Shown here one piece after another: positions 57,169-64,000 of a DNA stretch of 64,000 nt (positions within the stretch are counted from its first letter, which is position 1; each line of letters opens with the position of its first letter). The position numbers were made by a program, and so were the translations under genes. Under the pieces are notes generated by a model. The model made no database searches, had not been told where the DNA came from, and was given only the letters and a program-made list of their open reading frames with translations. The DNA comes from Copromyces sp. CBS 386.78. Taxonomy: Eukaryota; Ascomycota; Sordariomycetes; Sordariales; Sordariaceae. The stretch lies in contig MU839261.1 of assembly GCA_030685235.1 (NCBI GenBank), forward strand, positions 1 through 64,000, given 5' to 3'.

Positions 57169-59741
57169 ACCCTCGCTGTGGAATCAAGCCTTTGGACTAC
57201 TTGAAAGGGCTTCACCGGATATCTACCGGTAGCTCAAGGGCGCTATTGCTTTACTACGAGATATGAGACACGACAGACCGAAATCGCCATGGTGGCTCCC
57301 TCAAATTTTCTTTTTTTGTGCAAAGTTGGGATGCTTGTTAGACTCTGGACATAACTCTTTCTCCGTCACGTCACTGAGCGCAGGATTTACATTGGACGCT
57401 CGGGGCGAATAGGCACTGGTTACTTTTTCTGATATGCTTCTATTTTTTTTCCCGGGAGGTTTGGGGTGTTGGAGGCGAAAAGGAGTGGGAAGGCAGTATA
57501 GTATGGCGGCTTTGTCCGTTCGCGTTGACAAGAAAGACGGACCACATACACATGCATTCACGGTACCTCTCTGTATGCTTCGGGTAAAAAGGGATATACC
57601 GCCAGGGCTTGACCATCGAGGCGTTTTGAGTGATTTACATTTGTTGTTTTTATTGCGTTCGAAAGGCATCATAATATTCTTGTTCCTAATTTTTCCTTGA
57701 GTCAATAACATGTCAACATTTGCACAACATTGTGAGACTTTCCCCATGGGGAACTTTGTAGGTGTCTTGACGTCGTTCAACAGACGCCTGTGATCTTGTG
57801 CTCTCATCGGTGACAGACAGAAACCACTGGACGCGTGGTTCCCCTCCAAATGTTGTGTCTCACCGACACACGAGTGCCACTGGCGTGTCGTCAGTATTCG
57901 CTAGGTCAGTCACGCAGTCCGTTCCTAGATTTTGTTTTCAGACCTCGCTTTCCCGATGCGTATTCTCTGTCCAGTGTCTGGCTATTCACAGAGTTAAAAT
58001 TGACTAACCAGACAGTCCCTTCCGGTTTCCAAGCCAGCACACTAATACACAGCTTACAATACATACTCCCGTCACTGGTCTTTCAGCGATACCAAGTTCA
58101 CAAACCTGTATAACATGAAGTTGGAACCGTGATGGGGAAGCTAAACCGGATTCGCCTATTTCTCGGGTTTGTACATGTCGATGAGACAAGAGTGGACAAG
58201 AAGTTGTTAGTCTCGTTGGCCGTGGTGACACTGCATGGGAAGGCAGGGAAGGGGGGGAAGCAAAGGGACTGGGGACGTGGACGAAGCCGATGACAAGGAG
58301 AGGGAGAGAGACAGAGGGGCGCCGAGGAGTAAGAAATCGAGGCACGAGAATGAAGGATACCACCCACTCGAGGAAGGTCAATAAAGCGGAAGTGGGATGA
58401 GATCCTCCAAGGTACCTACCTTAAAAGGCCAGAGATGCTTATCCGAGGACATACCTACATACAGTTAACGGGACCAAGATCCGACGGTGGGCGCATTTAG
58501 GATCGATCGAGTAAGCCGTAAAGTAAGCTGGAGGCGGGCAGAAAGAAAGAAAAGAAGTCACCGACTGGTCCCTGGCCTGTGCGTGGGTGGGTGGTGGGAT
58601 ATTATCGACTCGAGAGTCGGGAGGATGGAAAGGAGACGTCAGTCAGTCAGCCTTGAGAACCTGAAGGGCGCGAAAGAGGTGTGTGTAGTGGATGACGGCT
58701 TTAGTGGTTGGTGGTCTCTGGGAACTGAGATGTTTCGCCGAAGAGGAGGGGCACTGCACTGCACTCATGAGGCGTTGCTGGGCTTGGTCAGTGTTGAGTG
58801 TTGAGTGTTGAAATGAGGTGTTGATGGTGGTGGTGGTGGTGGTGGTGGAGTGTCCCTAGCCTAGCCTCTAGAATAGCCTCTTCCCGCCTCCCCGATCCTC
58901 TACCTACCTACCTCTTTAGATGGCTGGCTGATCTTACCTATTCATTCATCTATCTACCCATCCATCCTCTTCCTCTAGTGCGAGAGGCTGTATGTAGTAA
59001 GCAGGCGGCACAGCGAAGTAGGGAAACGGGTTTGGAAGTTAGCTGTGAGTTGTTGTTGTTGTTGTTGTTGTGGTGGTGTGGCATCAGATCAGAGACATGC
59101 CTCCTGCCGTCTCCTGCCGTCATGCTTCTGAGCTCCTTGATAGTCTGATGTTGTGTACCGGGAGAGTGCAGGTTAGGGGCTGGTTGGGATGTTTTCGAAG
59201 GTTCGATTGCGTTTTACTGGGGCGTTTCGTCCGTCGGAGGCGTGCCGTAGTCGGTCCGGGGGCTCGTTTTCTGGAAGGCGAGGCGTAATGATGGCTTGGG
59301 GATTGTTTTCGTTTCTTTTTCGGATGGTTGCTGAGAACTGGAGATGGGTTTGGATCATTGGATGGGGTGTGGTGGTTGGAGTGGTCACTCGGTGGCATTG
59401 ATTGCAATTGTTGTGTATTTTTCAGGAACAATATGGTACTTGGAGAGAAAATCGGTCTGGGTACTTCTGGGTATCGTTCTCATGACTTTCGACAGAGTAT
59501 TTGTTGGATGTTGGTGGTTTGAAGAAGTGCACACTTCCACCATGCACACCGAAAAAAGAAGACTACGTATGATTAAACCTCAAGAAAGCAAAAAGGAAAA
59601 AAAATTGAACGAGATCAAGAATGGGTAGAAAGAAAGACAAATAAAATCCTGCTGCTAATTGAAAAAAACAATCAACAGTCAGGTTGATGACCCGCAATAA
59701 TTATGCATCACCAAAAAAACTGCAAAAAGAATGTTTGATAA
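57169..59741. other. Intergenic, no gene supported
   Basis: 3' flank of the GPI-protein gene and non-coding DNA. A 182-codon antisense frame (57849-57301) lacks splice or motif support. Simple repeats are (TGG)n at about 58825-58848 and (TGT)n at about 59050-59070. Confidence 0.55.
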
Positions 59742-59815
59742 TGATCCGACTGAGGCTCGATCTCAGGACCTTCAGTGTGTTAGACTGACGTGATAACCAA
59801 CTACACCATCGGACC
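59742..59815 (-). tRNA. tRNA-Val(AAC)
   Basis: On the minus strand the acceptor GGTCCGA pairs with TCGGATC (one G-U), with discriminator A. The D arm contains TGGTGTAGTTGGTTATCA. The anticodon stem TCAGT/ACTGA encloses loop CTAACAC, giving anticodon AAC. The T arm contains GGTTCGAGCC-type sequence in the form GATCGAGC. The tRNA has 74 nt, no intron, and a T-run follows about 15 nt downstream on the minus strand. Confidence 0.93.
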
Positions 59816-60334
59816 TATCATTGTTGTTGAGAGATAAGGCAAAAGTGGAGATTATAAGTATACTTTCGCTCTCGAGTCATGATCCTTGTCCTCCGAACAC
59901 AACAACTGAATTTTAGGATAACTCCGGCGTACGTAGTTTAGGGATTGACAAAATGCCTTTCATGCCCTATTTACTCACCATATAATCGCATTCGGCAGGT
60001 TATGCGTGGACTTTTGAGGAAGTCAAAGTCTTGGATAAGGAGTGGACGTTGTCTGAAGACATACGCACCATGTCTTAAAACAAGTACAGTACGTCATTGA
60101 ACAACGTCTCGTCCAGAAGCTGCAAAGTTGTAATGTCTTTTACTTTTGATCCTTTCCTGAAAGTCTTTTGCGTCATAAGAGCCAGCCATCTAGCCCATCA
60201 TCATCATCATCAACATGCTCATATTCGAACCTATACCAAGGGCCACATGCTGTTGAACCCGCCCGTAATGCTGTTAAAACCCATCATTTACCCATATGTA
60301 GACCACCTCTCCACTCTAGCCACCAACCCCAACC
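59816..60334. other. Intergenic
   Basis: Between tRNA-Val and the 3' end of the folate gene. No gene seen. Confidence 0.6.
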
Positions 60335-62205
60335 TCAATACCTCCAAATCGCATCAGCCATAGCAACCACCTGCGCCATCTCCTTCACATCATGCACCCT
60401 CACCACATCTGCTCCACCCTGCACCGCAGCCGCGACCGTCGCCGCCGTGCCCCAAATCCTCTCCTTGGGCGTCGGCACACCCGTCACCTGCCCAATAAAG
60501 GTCTTCCTACTCGAACCCACCAGCCACGGCAACCCCTGCAGACCCGGCCAGCTCCTCAATTCGTCCAAATGCCTCAGCACATCAACATTCTGCGGTCCGA
60601 CCTTGGCGAACCCCAAGCCCGGGTCCAACACGATCCTCCAACGTCTGATCCCCGCCGCCTCCGCAGCCGCCACCCTCCCCACCAGCTCCCTCGCAATGCC
60701 ACCGATCAACCCCCCCTCCGCCTCAGGGTACTCGTTCAAGGAAGACATATCCGCCGGCGTGCCGCGCATGTGCATCAAGCAGATGGTGCTTCCCAGTCTT
60801 GCAACTGTAGGCAACATATCCGGATCCATGCTACCGCCCGAAACATCATTAACAATATCCGCGCCCGCGGCCACCGCGGCCTCCGCCACCGACGCGCGGT
60901 ACGTGTCGACGCTGATCAGCACGTCCCTGCTGGCGAACTTTTCGCGGATCATCTTGATAGCGGGAACGACACGGCCGATTTCTTCTTTTGCGGAAACCTG
61001 GGGGGTGCGAGGGGCGGTGGACTGGCCGCCTACGTCGATCATGGTGGCGCCGGCGTCGAGGAAGGATTGGATGGTGGATTCGAGAGACGAAGAGGCGATG
61101 TTCCGCCCGCCGTCGGAAAAGGAGTCGGGCGTCATGTTGAGGATGGCCATGACGTGCGTCTTGCGCGAGGGGTTGAGGGCTTGGATAGGCGGGTGGCCGT
61201 GGGAGGAGAGGGGCGTCATGGTGGTGATGGGGGTTGAGGAGGGGGGGAGGGCGTCGAGGAGGTCGCGGGTGAGGGTCCAGGGGCGGGTGTGGTCGAGGGG
61301 TTTGTCGGGGATGAGTCTGTGGTTGGGTTGTTAAGTCTGGGATTTGACTTGATGAGGAAGAGGTGAGGTGGGTGTGAAGTGAGAGCTTACTCTGCCAAGG
61401 GCCGGAGGACGAACTCGCGCTCGGGAATGCCGATGTGAGGGATCTTGAGACGTTCATGCTCGAACTTGAGGTTTTCGTAGAGAAGAATGTCGAGGTCGAT
61501 GTTACGCGGTCCCTTGTCGATGAGCTTCTTGCGCCCCAGGGAGTTTTCAATGTCTTGAAGTGCGTCTAGAAGCTCAAGGGGTTCTAGCGTGGTTTCAACC
61601 TGAGAGATGGTTTCAGTATTGGCATGACGTAGTTTTATCAGGACATTTAATAAGGCACCGACCTCGCATGCTCCGTTGACGAATCTATCCTGGTCTAAGA
61701 CGTACATGGGCTCCGTCTCCCACAGACAGCTGGTCCGCTTAACCTTGATACGGCGGGCATCCATCTCGTGGCAAGCCTTTTCGATCCATCCTATCCTGTC
61801 GCCGAGGTTGCTGCCCAGGGCGATGTAAGCAGTGCGCACGGTGGGAGCGGCGGGCTTGGATGAAGCCGGTAGGTCAATTGAGTCTGTCATTTTGCCCTTG
61901 GGAGGCAATGTATACTGTTTGAAAGGCAATGCTGAGAAGCGAGTGGAGGCTGAGTGAAAAAAAGTCGGTTCCGGTTTCGGATTGGTGATTGAGTGTCGTG
62001 GTGTGCGTGGCGATGCTGGGATTAGTTGTGCTCTGCCAGAGAGCAATCGCTTTGTCAGAAGCCTGTGCGGACAGGTCAATGGCCAGGCCGAGGAGGAAAC
62101 GGTTGGGAATCGCTTCATGGTAGGGCTGAAGAAAGACTCCAATCTGTGATGATTTGTGTGGGCCTTAATTCGTCTGAAGATTGCAGACGCACGGGATGGC
62201 GTCAA
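60335..62205 (-). CDS. Bifunctional HPPK-DHPS folate biosynthesis protein
   Basis: Exons 62205-61663, 61599-61391 and 61316-60335 give about 577 residues. Introns are 61662-61600 (GTCGGT...CTCTCAG, phase 0, 63 nt, which can be read through) and 61390-61317 (GTAAGC...CCACAG, phase 2). The HPPK domain has AYIALGSNLGDR, ETEPMYVLDQDRFVNGA, DKGPRNIDLDILLY and IPHIGIPEREFVLRPL. The DHPS domain has AILNMTPDSFSDGG, SVDTYRASVAEAAVAAGADI, LMHMRGTP, LDPGLGFAK, LVGSSRKTFIG and a final RVHDV. It makes 7,8-dihydropteroate from hydroxymethyl-dihydropterin and p-aminobenzoate in two steps, and DHPS is the sulfonamide target. The usual fungal N-terminal dihydroneopterin aldolase part is missing; the first ~105 residues are Arg/Ser-rich and suit a mitochondrial presequence. 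In-frame Met codons at 62118 and 61890 are alternative starts. Confidence 0.92.
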
Positions 62206-62883
62206 GCGGGGCGAGGGTTAGGGTTTATCGATGATCTCGGTTGGAGTTGTTGCGGCTGTGCGGCTCAGCTTCTGGAGTTCGCCCGTGAGAACCCTTTTGG
62301 TTTTTAGACGCCGTTGCCGCATCTGCGCTCCGAGGTCGTCAACAACCAACATCTTTTTCTTAAAACGATGGTGCATTGGGTACGGTTCCACAACGCTGGT
62401 TTGAGAAATCTGGGGTCGAACTTTCTCCCAAAACCCTGACCAGGTTCCTTTTTCCAATTTGTTTCGGGAACGGGGAAGATGACGCCGTATGGGGTGAGAG
62501 CTACAATTTATTGTCCGACTGTTCATAACAATTGACTGTACAGGAAGTAGGAAAACGGTAGTCGGTGCCTCGGTACAGGTCGCACACCTCCGCACGACGG
62601 CCCCGCTGTCATGGCACCCCAGACGCTGTAATGGTGCCTGGAAACGGACTAGCGCCACCCATGACAAGGAACCTCGGCACATGTCTGTCTGGTCAACGTC
62701 GCCCCAAGTTCGACATGATTCAAGATGCCCGGATTCCCACCTGACCTCCTCTTCATCTGACTCCCTTCAAAACATCATCTTTGTCTCTCCGAGTCTTTTG
62801 CTCTTCCCTCGCGTCTTCATCCTTTTTTTCTTGCAAGTGATACCATTGTTGTTTAGTTTTTAGCACACATCACATCCTTCAAA
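62206..62883. promoter_or_regulatory. Shared divergent promoter region (678 bp)
   Basis: This separates the start codons of the folate gene (minus) and the nitronate monooxygenase gene (plus). The side next to 62884 is CT-rich (about 62740-62870), typical of fungal leaders. A 154-codon minus frame (62682-62218) inside it has no support as a gene. Confidence 0.55.
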
Positions 62884-64000
62884 ATGGCCTCTCCTCGTAA
62901 GTCGCATCTGTCCATCTTCATCTATCTCCCTTTTCAGGCCATTGTATCGCATCCTATCGTGGGCGCAATGACGACCAAGACGAGACAACTGAACCAAGAG
63001 ACTAACAACCAATGCCACAACAACAGAGCAGATCCGCACTCCCATCACCGATCTTTTCAAGATCAACCACCCCATCTTCTTGGCTGGTATGAACGTCGCC
63101 GCCGGCCCCAAGCTGGCTGCTGCTGTTACCAATGCCGGTGGTCTCGGTGTCCTCGGTGGCATCAACTACACTCCCGACATGCTTCGCGACCAGATCGAGG
63201 AGCTCAAGTCCCATCTTAACGACAAGAACGCTCCTTTCGGTGTCGATCTCCTCCTTCCCCAGGTCGGTGGTAACGCCCGCAAGACCAAGTAGGTTCTGAA
63301 TCGCTTCCAGTCGCTTTTCTTGGGCGAACTCCAGCTAACCAGGGTTCCCACGCGCAGCTATGATTACACAAAGGGCAAGCTCAACGAGCTCGTCGACATC
63401 ATCATCGAGTCCGGTGCCAAGCTCTTCGTCTCTGCCGTCGGTGTTCCCCCCAAGCACGTCGTCGACAAGCTCCACAGCCACGGCATCGTCTACATGAACA
63501 TGATCGGCCACCCCAAGCACGTCAAGAAGTGCCTCGACCTCGGTGTCGACATCATCTGCGCCCAGGGTGGTGAGGGTGGTGGTCACACGGGTGACATCGC
63601 CACCACTGTCCTCATCCCTGCCGTCGTTGAGGCCTGCAAGGGTGCCATCTCTCCCCTCACCAAGAAGGAGGTTCTCGTTGTCGCTGCCGGTGGTATCCAC
63701 AGCGGTCCCCTTCTCGCCTCCGCCCTCATGATGGGCGCTTCCGCCGTCTGGGTTGGTACCCGCTTCGTCCTCTCCGAGGAGGCCGGTGCCTCCGAGGCCC
63801 ACAAGGAGGCTGTCCGCACCGCCAGCTTCTCCGACACCATCCGCACCCTCATCTTCACCGGCCGTCCCCTCCGTGTCCGCAAGAACCCCTACATTGAGAA
63901 CTGGGAGACGGAACGCGCTCAGGAGATCAAGGAGCTCACCTCCAAGGGCAAGCTCCCCTACGAGGCCGATATCGACAAGCTCATGTCCGGCGCTGCCGAG
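62884..64000 (+). CDS. Nitronate monooxygenase (2-nitropropane dioxygenase family), 3' end outside window
   Basis: Exons are 62884-62896, 63027-63288 and 63357-64000 (continuing). Introns are 62897-63026 (GTAAGT, CTAAC branch, CAACAG) and 63289-63356 (GTAGGT, CTAAC branch, GCGCAG). The start reads MASPQQIRTPITDLFKINHP. FMN-dependent TIM-barrel features follow: IFLAGMNVAAGPKLAAAVTN, AGGLGVLGG, FGVDLLLPQ, AQGGEGGGHTGDI with the conserved His, and AAGGIHSGPLLASALMMGAS, then VGTRFVLSEEA. The family oxidises alkyl nitronates such as propionate 3-nitronate. No signal or membrane segment is visible, so it is probably cytosolic. About 305 residues are in the window. Strong C-ending codon bias suggests high expression. 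Confidence 0.92.

Noticed and set aside
57301..57849. 182-codon minus-strand open frame
   Set aside because: Lies in the 3' flank of the GPI-protein gene with no motif and irregular composition, including a Lys-rich end created by a T-run.
60392..61237. 281-codon plus-strand frame
   Set aside because: Antisense shadow of the DHPS exon, which has all the expected catalytic motifs.
62218..62682. 154-codon minus-strand open frame between divergent genes
   Set aside because: Occupies the shared promoter; no motif, codon bias or splice evidence.

Overview
This is a filamentous ascomycete nuclear fragment, most likely from a Neurospora-like member of the Sordariales. Three things point there. Introns are short (about 50-160 nt) with CTRAC-type branch points. 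A gene for a VIB-1/XprG-type Ndt80-fold regulator is present. Two AT-rich blocks of dead transposons are strongly depleted in CpA/TpG while CpG survives, which is the footprint of repeat-induced point mutation (RIP).

Layout. 1-6.4 kb is RIP-decayed transposon DNA: a Ty3/gypsy pol relic on the plus strand, then a hAT transposase relic on the minus strand. A GC-rich inverted repeat, a candidate hAT end, separates this from normal DNA at about 6.77 kb. 6.8-14.3 kb holds four unfamiliar or fast-evolving genes: two small plus-strand orphan genes, a long five-exon minus-strand repeat-rich gene that ends at a suspicious in-frame TAG, and a 5'-truncated 2EXR-like gene. An intron-containing tRNA-Glu(CTC) follows. 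14.7-37.9 kb has a single recognisable protein gene, the vib-1-like regulator, with two introns of 1.5-1.75 kb and more than 11 kb of gene-free DNA upstream. 37.9-44.0 kb holds a conserved-looking acidic protein gene, a possible 56-codon gene, two palindromic MITE-like elements and a small secreted cysteine protein. 44.04-54.72 kb is a second RIP block with relics of a multi-exon gene, a probable KDZ/Plavaka-like transposase and several tandem repeats. 54.7-64 kb is ordinary DNA: a GPI-anchored cysteine-rich cell-surface protein, tRNA-Val(AAC), a bifunctional folate-synthesis gene (HPPK-DHPS), and divergently from it the 5' part of a nitronate monooxygenase gene that runs off the window.

The genes do not form an obvious pathway or cluster. 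The folate and nitronate monooxygenase genes share a 678-bp divergent promoter. The orphan genes next to the first RIP block look like lineage-specific genes at a heterochromatin border. All exon coordinates were derived by eye from splice signals and frame continuity, with no transcript data. No clearly new biological system was identified. The best leads are the in-frame stop with a coding tail at 9.9 kb, the duplicated exon-intron units at 12.5-12.8 kb, the repeated branch-point intron at 8.9 kb, and the two MITE-like elements.
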